A stretch of DNA of 64,000 nucleotides from Bdellovibrio sp047344985 (GCF_047344985.1 NZ_CP178861.1:2418001-2482000); one strand, 5' to 3'; shown: positions 8,197-16,940, numbered from the stretch's first letter. Numbers and translations: made by a program. The notes: generated from the letters alone by a model not told the origin.

Positions 8197-8865
8197 TTAA
8201 TTCCAAAGACCTTTCACAGTCTCGATAAGCACGATGGCTTCAGTTTGTCTGTTCTTTTTAAGAGGACTGATTAACTGGATTTCCATGTAACACTCTCTTT
8301 TCTCGCTTGAATTGATTTCCTTCAAGAAATGAGGGCCCAAACCAGGAGCGTGACTTTCAGTGATTTCACCATTGAAAACTTTGCTGCAAACTTCGAAAGT
8401 TTTCATTGTTTCCTGAGGGTCACGTTCATAAAGATGCCACCACTCTAAAGAGTACAACTCCTCCAAAGTGTAAGTGCAGCATTCAAAGAATCTGAAATTG
8501 CGATAAAGCTGTTTATTATCCGCGGAGTAAACTTCAACTAAGTTTTCATCGGTTAAGTAATTGAAAACGTCAGAACGTGGAACCAATCCCAACTTAAGGA
8601 ATGCTTTCCAAACGAATGTCGAGTTGTCTCTAAGCTTGTAACCCTCAGCAACTTGTTCTTCGCAAAGCTCTTTGAAGAAAGTCAAACTTTGCACGACTTC
8701 TTGTTTTTTCTCTACAGAGAGTTTTTCAAAATAAGGAAGTCCTGGAACGTAAGGCTTACGATGAACGCCTTCCGTCGCAAATAGCATGCAAACTTTTTGA
8801 GCTAGCGACTTGAATGACTCATTGAGTTTAAGGGAGGTTTCATCTTGGGTTTTTAGTATTTCCAC
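8197..8865 (-). CDS. PAS-like protein, paralogue 1
   Basis: A 222-residue soluble protein closely related over its full length to the next gene upstream on this strand (9018-9695) and more distantly to 43427-44065. The N-terminal half is helical with a conserved RKPYVPGLPYFEKLS stretch. The C-terminal half has a PAS-like layout: V-E-V-Y-S-A-D-N-K-Q strand, the FFECCTYTLEELYSLEWW helix corresponding to the PAS GYT-EEL segment, then LYERDP. No output domain is attached, so it may act as a sensor or adaptor by protein contact. Starts with GTG, with GAGG seven bases upstream. Function unknown; probably lineage-specific. Confidence 0.65.
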   Translation of the reverse strand: MEILKTQDETSLKLNESFKSLAQKVCMLFATEGVHRKPYVPGLPYFEKLSVEKKQEVVQSLTFFKELCEEQVAEGYKLRDNSTFVWKAFLKLGLVPRSDVFNYLTDENLVEVYSADNKQLYRNFRFFECCTYTLEELYSLEWWHLYERDPQETMKTFEVCSKVFNGEITESHAPGLGPHFLKEINSSEKRECYMEIQLISPLKKNRQTEAIVLIETVKGLWN

Positions 8866-8882
8866 AAATTTCCTCGAATTTA

Positions 8883-8908
8883 AATAAAAACTTGTTGATT
8901 AAAACAAG
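8883..8908 (-). terminator. Weak terminator between the two PAS-like genes
   Basis: On the minus strand CTTGTT and AACAAG pair around TTAATC and are followed by TTTTTATTT. It lies 18 bases before the paralogue 1 start, so it could terminate paralogue 2 or attenuate paralogue 1. Confidence 0.4.
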
Positions 8909-9017
8909 AGATTCAACAATATTCTGATTTTTTTATTTTGTCCATCTTGTGAATGTCACTTAGAAGAATTTCGCCGTAATTTTTCTTATCATTACCCAAA
9001 TGCAATCTTCAAGCGAA

Positions 9018-9695
9018 CTAGACTTTTCGATTTTCCACCAGCGTTGCAGATTCGATGACCAGAATCGCATCGACACGCTTGTCCCGCTTTAAAGGACTCA
9101 TGAGTTTTATTTGCTGCATAAAAACTCTTTTCTCTTCACTGCGAATTTCTTTTAAAAGGTGGGGTTCAACCTGCGGGACATAACTCTCTGTAACGTCACC
9201 TGAGATGACTTTCGAGGCCGCGTTAAAAATTTTCGAAGTCATCGCCGGATCTCTTTCATAGAGATTCCACCACTCCAAAGAGTAGAGTTCTTCGAGTGTG
9301 TACGAACAGCATTCAAAGAATTTGAAGTTACAATAAAGCTGCTTATTGTCCTTTGAGTAAATCTCCACAAGATCGTCATCCGACATAAAATTAAAAACAT
9401 CGGCGCGCGGGACATATCCTAGTTTGCGAAAAGCTCTCCACACGAACGTAAAGTTGTCTTTTAACTTATAACCCTCGGCGATTTGCTCTTCACAAAGCTC
9501 TTTAAAAAAGACCAAGGTTTTTACGATCTCTTGTTTCTTTTCTAAAGAGAGGGACTGGAAATGAGGAAGACCTTCCACATAGGGTCTGCGATGCACGCCT
9601 TCGGAGGCTAACATCATACAAACTTTTTGCGCTACGATCTTGAACTCTTCAAGGAGCCGCAGAGATATATTTTCTTGAAAATTGACTTTAGCCAT
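9018..9695 (-). CDS. PAS-like protein, paralogue 2
   Basis: A 225-residue protein sharing most of its residues with paralogue 1, including HRRPYVEGLPHFQSLS near the N-terminus, the LYCNFKFFECCSYTLEELYS region and WWNLYERDP. The two genes are tandem in the same orientation and presumably arose by duplication. The FFECCSYTLEEL segment fits the PAS-fold helix that lines the ligand pocket, and the pair of cysteines is kept in both copies but not in the third paralogue (which has FEFASYT). There is no clear Shine-Dalgarno before the ATG. No output domain is present and the role is unknown. Confidence 0.65.
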   Translation of the reverse strand: MAKVNFQENISLRLLEEFKIVAQKVCMMLASEGVHRRPYVEGLPHFQSLSLEKKQEIVKTLVFFKELCEEQIAEGYKLKDNFTFVWRAFRKLGYVPRADVFNFMSDDDLVEIYSKDNKQLYCNFKFFECCSYTLEELYSLEWWNLYERDPAMTSKIFNAASKVISGDVTESYVPQVEPHLLKEIRSEEKRVFMQQIKLMSPLKRDKRVDAILVIESATLVENRKV

Positions 9696-9710
9696 AGAAA
9701 GAAAAAAGAC

Positions 9711-9738
9711 AAAAAAAACCCCGCTCGAAGCGGGGCTT
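9711..9738 (-). terminator. Intrinsic terminator of thioredoxin gene
   Basis: CCCCGCT and AGCGGGG (9719-9735) pair around CGA; read on the minus strand the stem is followed by eight T residues. Confidence 0.85.
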
Positions 9739-9747
9739 CGTGAACGC

Positions 9748-10074
9748 TTACACGTTCTTATTTAAAAAATCCAAGATCGCATCTTTAGGATGGTTTCCTA
9801 CAAGCTGACCGATTTCGCTGCCGCCTTTGAAAAGCAACATCGCAGGAATACCGCGGATGCCGTATTTACCTGGAGTTCCAGGATTCTCGTCCACGTTCAC
9901 CTTCACGATTTTTACTTTTTGACCAAGCTCTTGAGCGACTTCTTCCAACTTTGGAGCCAAAGCACGGCAAGGTCCGCACCACTCTGCCCAAAAATCTACG
10001 AGGACTGGTGTTGAAGAATTCAAAACTTCTGTTTCAAAAGAACTATCTGTGACTGGTGTTGTAAATGTGCCCAT
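9748..10074 (-). CDS. trxA: Thioredoxin
   Basis: A 108-residue cytoplasmic thiol-disulphide reductase of standard length. The active site is W32-C33-G34-P35-C36 and the cis-proline is P77 in GIRGIPAM. No signal peptide is present, so this is the cytoplasmic type. A conserved GGCC-rich leader with GGAGGCC precedes the ATG. It is monocistronic: its own terminator follows and the neighbour upstream on this strand starts a separate unit. In place of the common VDENP-x-TAxKY segment it has NPGTPGKY, a minor variation. Confidence 0.93.
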   Translation of the reverse strand: MGTFTTPVTDSSFETEVLNSSTPVLVDFWAEWCGPCRALAPKLEEVAQELGQKVKIVKVNVDENPGTPGKYGIRGIPAMLLFKGGSEIGQLVGNHPKDAILDFLNKNV

Positions 10075-10159
10075 GAATGGCCTCCGTCTAAATCAAGTAC
10101 CGATTTCTTATATTAATTTGAACATCAAAAGGTCTACCGTCAAGATGCACAAGGATCAA

Positions 10160-11155
10160 TTATTTTTTAAACATAGCCTTCGTGAATTGACGTCGTAACT
10201 CGTCGAGTTCGTTGAGGTTTTGCGGGTCCCAATCCGCTTCTAGCTCACGTTGGCGACGACGCGCCTCAACTCGAGTCAGCGTACTTTTTGGAGAGACCTT
10301 CACATCTGCAACAATTTCGCTGTATTTTGCAATACGCTCTTTAAGGCCCTTTTCTGATTTTTGCAGGTCATTTTGGGCCTTAACTTGAAGTTCCTGCTCC
10401 TCCGCATCGACTTCGACTCTCTCCACTTCCGGAGTGCCTCCGCCCAAAAGTTCGCGTTCTAAGGACTTTAAATCGACATCCGGAAATGCGGTTTCTTCAT
10501 CTCGGGTGGCAGCACGCTCTTCGGAGGCCGCCGACATTCGATCGCCAAAACGAAAAGAGACTTTTCTCTCTTGTTCTTCTGTATTTAGCGTGAACTCTTG
10601 AGAGTTTTCATGAACTCTCTCGACACCCAATGAAGCCTGATCAGAATCCGCCGAAGGCTCCCCTTCAACCGTTCCTTTAACATAAATGGCTTCTTCTTCT
10701 GTCGAATATTTTCCGCCGGCAACCGAGGAACCGGTCTTTTGAGGACTCTCCACATGCATTGATTTGTTCAAGCGCTCCAATAACACGGCTTCATCGTGCC
10801 CTAAGATTTTTCCGATCACTTGAACTAAACGCAAAGGGGGAACCGGGGCTTCCAAAATCATATCAACACGAATGCGAATAAGATCTTGAGGATTGGGTTT
10901 AAAGTTTGCCGGGAAAATAAGCACTGACTTTCCCTGCCAGCGGGTCATTTCTTTCAAACGTTTTCCGACGCCCAAGGAATTTACTTTTCCTCCGCGCCCA
11001 GCACCCACAACAAGATCCGGATTGAATGCCAACATTTGCTCCGCGATTGCGTATTCGCTGGAAAGACCGATGACATCAAAGCCCACTTTTTTCAGTGTGG
11101 CTTCCACCTCCATCAGGTCGGCATAATCCTCGTAAACCAAAAGAATCTTGTTCAT
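10160..11155 (-). CDS. Degenerate response-regulator (pseudo-receiver) protein
   Basis: The N-terminal 115 residues follow the receiver fold (MNKILLVYEDYADLMEVEATL, then FNPDLVVGAGRGG, and an alpha5-like RLVQVIGKIL), but the phosphoacceptor aspartate expected after PDLVV is replaced by glycine and the acidic pair after strand 1 is reduced to ED. It is therefore unlikely to be phosphorylated. The remaining 215 residues are highly charged, low in hydrophobic residues and probably disordered or coiled coil (EEQELQVKAQNDLQKSEKGLKE region cut short here). I placed the start at the ATG where the receiver begins; a GTG at 11224 with GAGGG upstream would add 23 residues. Diverges from the LptF-like gene across a short gap. 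Specific role unknown. Confidence 0.6.
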   Translation of the reverse strand: MNKILLVYEDYADLMEVEATLKKVGFDVIGLSSEYAIAEQMLAFNPDLVVGAGRGGKVNSLGVGKRLKEMTRWQGKSVLIFPANFKPNPQDLIRIRVDMILEAPVPPLRLVQVIGKILGHDEAVLLERLNKSMHVESPQKTGSSVAGGKYSTEEEAIYVKGTVEGEPSADSDQASLGVERVHENSQEFTLNTEEQERKVSFRFGDRMSAASEERAATRDEETAFPDVDLKSLERELLGGGTPEVERVEVDAEEQELQVKAQNDLQKSEKGLKERIAKYSEIVADVKVSPKSTLTRVEARRRQRELEADWDPQNLNELDELRRQFTKAMFKK

Positions 11156-11273
11156 ATCATCATTGTCAGATAAGGATGCTTTACCGTCAATAAGCTTGGT
11201 TCTGGACAATGGGCGCGATGACACGAATGAGCCCTCAGACTAGAATAGACAGCATTCACAAGGAGACTCCTTT

Positions 11274-12377
11274 TTGAGTATCTTTTACGGAAAAAAAGCC
11301 GCGCAGTACATTTTCTTTGAGATGCTTCCGAGCTTCATTTTGGGACTCTTGGTCTTTATTTCAATCATCCTCATGTTTCAGGTCTTGCGCCTGACAGAGT
11401 TCGCCCTGGTTCATGGGGTGACACTTAAAACCATCGCCGAAATCATTGGCTATGTCGTGATTTCACTTCTCCCCGTTCTTTTTCCCATGGCCTTGCTCTT
11501 TTCGGTTCTTTTGACATACGGTCGCCTCAGTCAAGATTCTGAGATCGTGGCCATGAAGGCTTCAGGTCTTCCTATGGGAACCTTACTGATGCCCGCTTTG
11601 ATTTTAGCCACGTTTGTCGGAATTATTTCAGCGCAAATGTCATTCAATATTGCGCCTTGGGGAAACCGACAGTTCGAGGTTCTTTATTCTCGTCTGGCGA
11701 ACACAAAAGCAGGTGCTGTGATCAAAGAAGGAACTTTCTCGGAAGGTTTTTTCGATATGGTCGTTTACGCCAATGAGGTGAACTCTGACAAAGGACTTCT
11801 CAAGAAAGTCTTCATCTACGACGAAAAATCAGGCGATGTGCCTTTAACGATCATCGCCAAAGATGGCGAGATTATTCCCGATCCAGAACGTCCCGGTCAT
11901 GAAGTTTTGTTACGTCTTAAAAATGGTGAAATTCACCGCCAGGCGAAAACACATACGAAGATCAGCTTTGATACTTATGACGTGCATTTTTCTGAACCTG
12001 TTAACACCGATGAGAAAGCAAAATCTCCGCAGTCCTTAACTTTGGAAGAAGTTCGTCATCGCCTCAAAGAAGATCTGAAAGACAAAGATCTAGAGCGCAC
12101 TCTGCGCACCGAATACCACAAGCGCTGGGCGATCACTGCACTCTGCATCGTCTTTGCGATGATTGGTGTGGGTTTAGGAACAACGACCAACCGTCGCGCT
12201 GCTAAAGCTGGTGGCATGATTCTTTGTATTGGTCTGATTATTTTTTATTGGATTTTATACGTCGCCGCCGAAGGTGCCGCACGCAGTGGATCACTACCCG
12301 TGGCTGTTGCAATCTGGACACCTAATTTGATTTTTGCAATTTTGGGTGCTGAGGCTTTAAGAAGAAATTGGAACTAA
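11274..12377 (+). CDS. LptF/LptG-family permease
   Basis: A 367-residue inner-membrane protein of the YjgP/YjgQ family, the membrane half of the LptB2FG transporter that lifts lipopolysaccharide towards the outer membrane. Three N-terminal membrane segments, a central periplasmic beta-jellyroll (about residues 125-265) and three C-terminal segments give the family topology. LPVLFPMALLFSVLLTYGRLSQDSEI is the region of the coupling helix that contacts the ATPase (named here by its ends LPVLF and DSEI). It could be LptF or LptG; the partner is not in this window. TTG start preceded by AAGGAG. Divergent from the pseudo-receiver gene. Confidence 0.8.
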   Translation: MSIFYGKKAAQYIFFEMLPSFILGLLVFISIILMFQVLRLTEFALVHGVTLKTIAEIIGYVVISLLPVLFPMALLFSVLLTYGRLSQDSEIVAMKASGLPMGTLLMPALILATFVGIISAQMSFNIAPWGNRQFEVLYSRLANTKAGAVIKEGTFSEGFFDMVVYANEVNSDKGLLKKVFIYDEKSGDVPLTIIAKDGEIIPDPERPGHEVLLRLKNGEIHRQAKTHTKISFDTYDVHFSEPVNTDEKAKSPQSLTLEEVRHRLKEDLKDKDLERTLRTEYHKRWAITALCIVFAMIGVGLGTTTNRRAAKAGGMILCIGLIIFYWILYVAAEGAARSGSLPVAVAIWTPNLIFAILGAEALRRNWN

Positions 12378-12393
12378 GCTGCAGAGGCGGCGG

Positions 12394-12513
12394 TCTAAAA
12401 ATTAGAGCGATGCAGTAGCATCCATACTACCACGGTCATCCTTGACCACATCGCCCCTCCCTTAACTCAAATGGTAGGGGCAATCCCGGTGGCTTGCAAA
12501 AGAATTTTTTAGA
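12394..12513 (+). ncRNA. Candidate structured RNA between lptF-like gene and dprA
   Basis: The 181-bp gap between convergent genes holds a region with layered complementarity. TCTAAAAATT (12394-12403) can close against AATTTTTTAGA (12503-12513). Inside, GCGATG (12407) pairs with CATCGC (12449) around two small hairpins, GTAG/CTAC (12415/12427) and GGTCA/TGACC (12434/12443). Alternatively ATCGCCCCT (12450-12458) pairs with AGGGGCAAT (12476-12484), excluding the first helix. The plus strand ends in a U-rich stretch. I do not recognise a known RNA family. The strand is a guess based on the T tract. Confidence 0.4.
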
Positions 12514-12558
12514 TCATTTCATTTTTTTCTTAAGAATTTTAGTCACTTAACAAAGCCA

Positions 12559-13506
12559 CTACAGGTAGTGGGCGGACTCTCGAGAGCTCGCTATCCCTAC
12601 TGGGGACATTTTATCATCACTTAATTCCGAATTAAAAAACATGGATAAATCTTGAGCATCCCTCACGAGCTGTGCCCCCTCCACCAGCAAATCCAAACTT
12701 CCTGCAAAGTGCGGATCTAAAGGATGACCGGGGACAATCCATACCGCACGGCCCAACTGAATTGCTTGTTGAGCTGTGATCAAAGTGCCGCTGCGTTTGC
12801 GTGCTTCCACGAGCAGTGTGGCTTTACCGAGCGCTGCGATCAGGCGATTGCGGTGATGAAAAAGATGTTTGTGCATTCTTTGTTCGTGCGCATACTCGCT
12901 TAAGAAACATCCACCTTGATCAACAACAGACGAAATCCATTCCTTCAAACTTTCAGGATACATGGCTCCCAAACCTGACGGCAGAACCACGACGGTCGCT
13001 GCATCTTTGCGCAAAGCTGTCGAGTGAGATTTCTGATCCACTCCCCTGGCGCCACCACTCACTACGCAGGGTTTTTCTTTTTCGCAAAACGGAGCAAATT
13101 CTTTCTCCATCCACTGCACGGATTCAAAACTAGGCTCGCGACTTCCCACAACCGACAACGTTCGTTCATTCAACCATGCCGGTGATCCTAAAAAACTTAA
13201 AGTCAGCGGAGGTTCCGCCATCCAATAACATTGTGATGGAAAAAGCTCTTCGCCATAGCAGACAAGCTGCACACCTTGCATTTTTAATTTCAAACTGTCT
13301 TCACAGTGCTTCTTGAAAAGTGCGTGGTTTTTCTGAATAGCGGCAAACAGCTCCGGCAGATGATCTTTCAGTCCCGACATCAAACTGTCAGCGTGAAGAT
13401 TTCCGGCATTCCCGAGAGTTCGATAGAGATGATGGATCTCGTCTCTTTGCACGGTGTATAGAGGATGCGTTTTGATTAATTGTGAGAGCGAATAAAGATC
13501 ATTCAT
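12559..13506 (-). CDS. dprA: DNA processing protein DprA
   Basis: DprA loads RecA on incoming single-stranded DNA during natural transformation. The Rossmann-like core is visible: GSREPS, SGGARGVDQKSHSTALR, VVVLPSGLGAMYP, and the basic HHRNRLIAALGKATLLVEA segment followed by SGTLITAQQAIQLGR. An N-terminal SAM-like/helical region precedes it. I start at the ATG at 13506: an in-frame TTG at 13524 would put the start inside the terminator hairpin of the upstream gene. The split comEC genes lie 2.5 kb away, so the two transformation functions are loosely grouped. Confidence 0.9.
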   Translation of the reverse strand: MNDLYSLSQLIKTHPLYTVQRDEIHHLYRTLGNAGNLHADSLMSGLKDHLPELFAAIQKNHALFKKHCEDSLKLKMQGVQLVCYGEELFPSQCYWMAEPPLTLSFLGSPAWLNERTLSVVGSREPSFESVQWMEKEFAPFCEKEKPCVVSGGARGVDQKSHSTALRKDAATVVVLPSGLGAMYPESLKEWISSVVDQGGCFLSEYAHEQRMHKHLFHHRNRLIAALGKATLLVEARKRSGTLITAQQAIQLGRAVWIVPGHPLDPHFAGSLDLLVEGAQLVRDAQDLSMFFNSELSDDKMSPVGIASSRESAHYL

Positions 13507-13508
13507 AG

Positions 13509-13538
13509 CAAAAGGGCCCTGCAATTCGCAGAGCCCTT
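13509..13538 (-). terminator. Terminator of the LysM protein gene
   Basis: AAGGGC (13512-13517) pairs with GCCCTT (13533-13538) and CTGC with GCAG inside it; on the minus strand TTTT follows. It sits between the LysM gene stop and the dprA start, so the dprA leader contains part of it. Confidence 0.55.
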
Positions 13539-13548
13539 CCGTTTCTTT

Positions 13549-15168
13549 TTAAAGTTCTAGATCAGAATCGTCGGTTCCGGAATCCGGCGCCGGCGCCGTT
13601 TCGTTAGAAGGAGTTGATTCTTCAAACTCTTTCTCGAAGTCATCATTGGATTCTTTTTTCGACGGAGCTTCCATCACAGGCTGCTCGTTAAAAGCATGGG
13701 TGACGGCTTTTCCAACGTAATCGCCCAAAACAATGTCATCGGTAGCGCGAGACACGTAAGCTGTCGCAAAGTTAGGTGACACGCGAACGATTTTCACGAC
13801 ACCGATCACGCGGTCATTGATCACAGCCTCCGAGTTTTTATTGCGGATTCTTTCATCGGCATAAATCGGAAGACTTTGGCCCACTTGCAAACCTTGATTC
13901 GAGCCTCCATCCAAGAACACCACAGAGTTGGATCCGAAAAGAGTGCGCTTTTTATCAAACTGCCCACCCATGATTTTAGCACCCACACCTGACGTCAATG
14001 CTGTCACCGAAGGGTCAATCATTGGAAGTTTTCCGGGAACAAGGAATGATCCGACCTCTAAAGGTTGAATCGCTTTTTTCACAATTGCGCGATAAACATT
14101 TTTTTGATCGTTCACACGCTCAAGGATTTCGATCTCACCTTGAATTTCGACCATGTAGCCTTGGCGTTCTTTCACTTGCGGGTCTTTGACTTGCGTTACA
14201 TTTTTCTGTGCTACAAATTCTTTGCCGCCAGCCTCATCAAGACGCACAAACACGTATTGATAATCACCCGCTGTTTTCATCGACATCTCTGTGCCGGTGA
14301 TGACACCCACACCCTGCATGGGACTATCGTTGATATAGTACTCAAGATACTCTGGGCCCGTCGGGAATTGATTTTTAGGAAGATCCACTTGAACTTCTAC
14401 AGGTGGCGCATTCACGGCTCCCATGCGGTACAACGGCAAACTATCGGGAAGATGCTTCAACAAAGGAGCGCGTTTTTTGGGTGGAGGAAGCGTCGTCTTT
14501 GTTGTCTGCTTGCGGACTTCCTCTGTGCCGTCTTCTTTCACGACTTTTTCTTCTTTAGTCGTCGTGACTTCCAAAGTCGGAGCTTCATCCACACTTCCGG
14601 CGAAGAACTGCACATTCATGCCCGGTTCAATTTCATGGGGATTTTCGATCTGTCCTTTATTTAAAGACCACACCTTCGGCCAAAAGAACTGATCGCCAAA
14701 AAGCGTTGTCGAAATTCCGGAAAGAGTATCTCCCTTTTGTACTTGGTAAATTTCTGCCTGACGATTGCCCGCGGCTTTTTCCCAAGATTCTTCAGAAGTG
14801 GGTTGTTCATTGTAAGTTTTGTAAATGCGATGAAACTCGGCTTCACGAGAGTAATCAGGCTCGCTGCTGCCAAAGGCTGTTTCTGTACTTGGCGCTGCCT
14901 CATGCGGAGTGACCGAAGGTTCTGCAGGAATATCCATCGGAACTGTAGGCTCGGCGTACTCAGAAGGTGGCGCTGGCGTGGTTTCATGACCGCCCGGCCC
15001 GACTTCTTTAAATTCGGGAACCGTCGGCTCTACGATTTCAGTTTTTTGTGGTTCCAGAACGTCCAAAGGATCAGATTCCCAATTGGCGTCAGGAGGCGTG
15101 TCTTGCGCCTGAGCAACAAGCGCACAAAAAATCAGAGTTAACATCACGGAGAACTTTTTGTTCATCAC
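13549..15168 (-). CDS. Secreted LysM-domain protein
   Basis: A 539-residue exported protein: signal peptide at residues 1-21 (cleavage after AQA), a Pro/Glu-rich low-complexity linker to about residue 110, then one LysM domain at about 141-189 (YQVQKGDTLSGISTTLFGD, with FFWPKVWSLN) that should bind peptidoglycan glycan. The remaining 350 residues form a beta-rich region I cannot assign, ending in an acidic tail (DSGTDDSDLEL). LysM proteins of this shape are common in Bdellovibrio and relatives, often beside TPR proteins. The YbgF-like gene upstream on the same strand, 27 bases away, is probably in the same operon. Likely a wall-attached periplasmic protein. Confidence 0.75.
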   Translation of the reverse strand: MMNKKFSVMLTLIFCALVAQAQDTPPDANWESDPLDVLEPQKTEIVEPTVPEFKEVGPGGHETTPAPPSEYAEPTVPMDIPAEPSVTPHEAAPSTETAFGSSEPDYSREAEFHRIYKTYNEQPTSEESWEKAAGNRQAEIYQVQKGDTLSGISTTLFGDQFFWPKVWSLNKGQIENPHEIEPGMNVQFFAGSVDEAPTLEVTTTKEEKVVKEDGTEEVRKQTTKTTLPPPKKRAPLLKHLPDSLPLYRMGAVNAPPVEVQVDLPKNQFPTGPEYLEYYINDSPMQGVGVITGTEMSMKTAGDYQYVFVRLDEAGGKEFVAQKNVTQVKDPQVKERQGYMVEIQGEIEILERVNDQKNVYRAIVKKAIQPLEVGSFLVPGKLPMIDPSVTALTSGVGAKIMGGQFDKKRTLFGSNSVVFLDGGSNQGLQVGQSLPIYADERIRNKNSEAVINDRVIGVVKIVRVSPNFATAYVSRATDDIVLGDYVGKAVTHAFNEQPVMEAPSKKESNDDFEKEFEESTPSNETAPAPDSGTDDSDLEL

Positions 15169-15194
15169 TCTAGCATCCTTGCGAGTCGTGTGAG

Positions 15195-15722
15195 TTATTT
15201 AAACATTTTCAATTCAGCGTCAGCGCGGAAAGACTCAGGACTTCCTGGGAATTTCACGCGCACTTCTTGAAGATTGCGTTTCGCAAATTCTGGCAAATTC
15301 ATTTTTTTGTATGTCATTGCTTTCGCGAATTTCGCTGCACCTAGTTTGTTACTGCGTGGATATTCTTTTTCAAGACGCGCAAAGTATTTAATCGCCTCTG
15401 CGTAGTTATTGTGATCCACCGCCATGCGCCCTGCTAAGAACAAAGCATTGTCAGCGTAAGCGCTTTGCGGAAATCTAGCGAGCAGACTTTGCAGACGACT
15501 CTTAAATGCAATTTCATCGTCGCTTTGATAAGCGCTTACCATTTCAGCATATAAGGTGATGTCATTTTCTTTCGAAATATCTTTTCCTGTGAGCTCCACA
15601 AGAAGAGATTGCTGACTTAAGTCTTTCGAAGATTGTTGATGTGCTTGTGCGGCAGATTTCGCCAGTACGCTCATAGGAACACTTAAAAGGACCGTTGCTG
15701 CTAATAGTCTAAGTTGCTTCAT
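15195..15722 (-). CDS. Exported TPR protein, YbgF/BamD-like
   Basis: A 175-residue protein with a signal peptide (MKQLRLLAATVLLSVPMSVLAKS) shown here only in outline, ending at about residue 22, followed by tetratricopeptide-type repeats: SAYADNALFLAGRMA, NYAEAIKYFARLEKEYP and SNKLGAAKFAKAMTYKKM. This pattern is that of CpoB/YbgF C-terminal repeats, used for periplasmic protein contacts. No lipobox is visible, which argues against BamD. An upstream in-frame GTG at 15758 lacks a signal-peptide context, so I start at 15722 with AGAGG upstream. It precedes the LysM protein gene and may partner with it. Confidence 0.65.
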   Translation of the reverse strand: MKQLRLLAATVLLSVPMSVLAKSAAQAHQQSSKDLSQQSLLVELTGKDISKENDITLYAEMVSAYQSDDEIAFKSRLQSLLARFPQSAYADNALFLAGRMAVDHNNYAEAIKYFARLEKEYPRSNKLGAAKFAKAMTYKKMNLPEFAKRNLQEVRVKFPGSPESFRADAELKMFK

Positions 15723-16037
15723 CTCTCGACACCTCTTGATCTTTCTCCAGTATGACACGCATTGAGAAGTGCAAACAAGCAGGAGTTATCCACATAAAAT
15801 GTTGAGTTATTGTAATGCTAGACCTTGGACCTGTTGGTTTTCAAGGGTTTCAGCGATTTGCACAGAACTTACGCACAAGATAACCACATGAAATAATTAA
15901 AGATTAATACATTAATGCCGTGTAATTGAGCGAGCAAATGTCAGATCTTAAAATCCGACCTCAGGAGACGCGCGGACTCAATGACAGATTATTTTAGAAA
16001 TCGCATGCGTTATGAAATTTGCTAAGTGCTGAGAACT

Positions 16038-16940
16038 ATGATTATTCTACTAGTTCTTGCTTTGAGCTTAAGCACACCACTTCCTACTTCTTTGCTTACA
16101 AACACATCAGCACTTGCCTCTACTTTCCAACAAAAATGTGTACAGATTCTGCCAACGAATTTTGAACATCACACTTCGTTAGCATCTCTTGTTTGTGGCG
16201 AAAAAATCACAGACACAGAGTTGAAAGAAAATCTAAGCAAAACTTCTTTAATTCATATCTTTGTGATCTCCGGTTCTCACCTCATTTTGCTTGATGAACT
16301 TCTAAGCATTTTCAAAATTCCAGTCATTGTAAGATTTCTTTTTTTGGGTTCGTACTCTTTGGTTTCAGGTTGGCAAGCGCCCGCTGCGCGAGCATTTCTT
16401 GGACTGGGTCTGCGCGAAGTTTTTCGACGCAGACACCTTCACCTCCCCGCTGACTTTTCTGTTCTTGCAGCGGGTTTTACGACGTTGATTCTGTTTCCTG
16501 GGTGGTGGAACTCATTGTCTTTGCAAATGAGCTGGTGCGCGGCTTTGGCTCTTTCTACTTCCTCGGCACTGCGAATCAGAAACACCTTGGCACGCACTGT
16601 TTTCTCACAAGTCGCCATTTTCTTTTTTATGAGTGCACCTCTTTGGGGATTAGGAAGTCTTCACCCTTTGAGCATTCTCTATAATTTATTTTTGGCGCCG
16701 GTAGTTTCTTATATTTTGTTACCATTAAGTTTCTTGGCAGCGGTGCTGTCTCCGTTTTTAGTTTTGTTTGAAAAAATCATGACAGTGTTCAGCGAAACCC
16801 TTGTGGTTCTTGCTGAACCCATTGAAATTCACAAGCGTCCCTTGCCATCGGTTGGATTGCTATGGACTTGGATTTTAGGTTGGCATTGCGTGATGCACTT
16901 TCTCCGTTTGCATTTGTGGCAAGGGAAGGATGCGCCATGA
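16038..16940 (+). CDS. comEC: ComEC/Rec2 membrane channel part
   Basis: A 300-residue polytopic membrane protein corresponding to the competence (channel) domain of ComEC, which passes single-stranded DNA across the inner membrane. The diagnostic stretch is SLIHIFVISGSHLILLDEL, matching the ComEC HLLAVSGLH motif, followed by several membrane helices. It lacks the N-terminal OB-fold domain and ends where the beta-lactamase-like domain would begin; that domain is encoded by the next gene, overlapping by four bases (ATGA). I start at the ATG at 16038; a GTG four codons earlier is possible. No strong Shine-Dalgarno is visible. Confidence 0.8.
   Translation: MIILLVLALSLSTPLPTSLLTNTSALASTFQQKCVQILPTNFEHHTSLASLVCGEKITDTELKENLSKTSLIHIFVISGSHLILLDELLSIFKIPVIVRFLFLGSYSLVSGWQAPAARAFLGLGLREVFRRRHLHLPADFSVLAAGFTTLILFPGWWNSLSLQMSWCAALALSTSSALRIRNTLARTVFSQVAIFFFMSAPLWGLGSLHPLSILYNLFLAPVVSYILLPLSFLAAVLSPFLVLFEKIMTVFSETLVVLAEPIEIHKRPLPSVGLLWTWILGWHCVMHFLRLHLWQGKDAP

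Noticed and set aside
14065..14664. A 199-codon plus-strand frame opposite the LysM gene
   Set aside because: Shadow of the real gene: composition is dominated by His, Phe and Arg, as expected from reading the other strand, and there is no start context.
15786..15794. A perfect DnaA box, TTATCCACA, in an intergenic region
   Set aside because: It is single; no cluster of boxes, no AT-rich unwinding region and no dnaA, dnaN or parAB nearby. One exact box is expected by chance or as a minor regulatory site.
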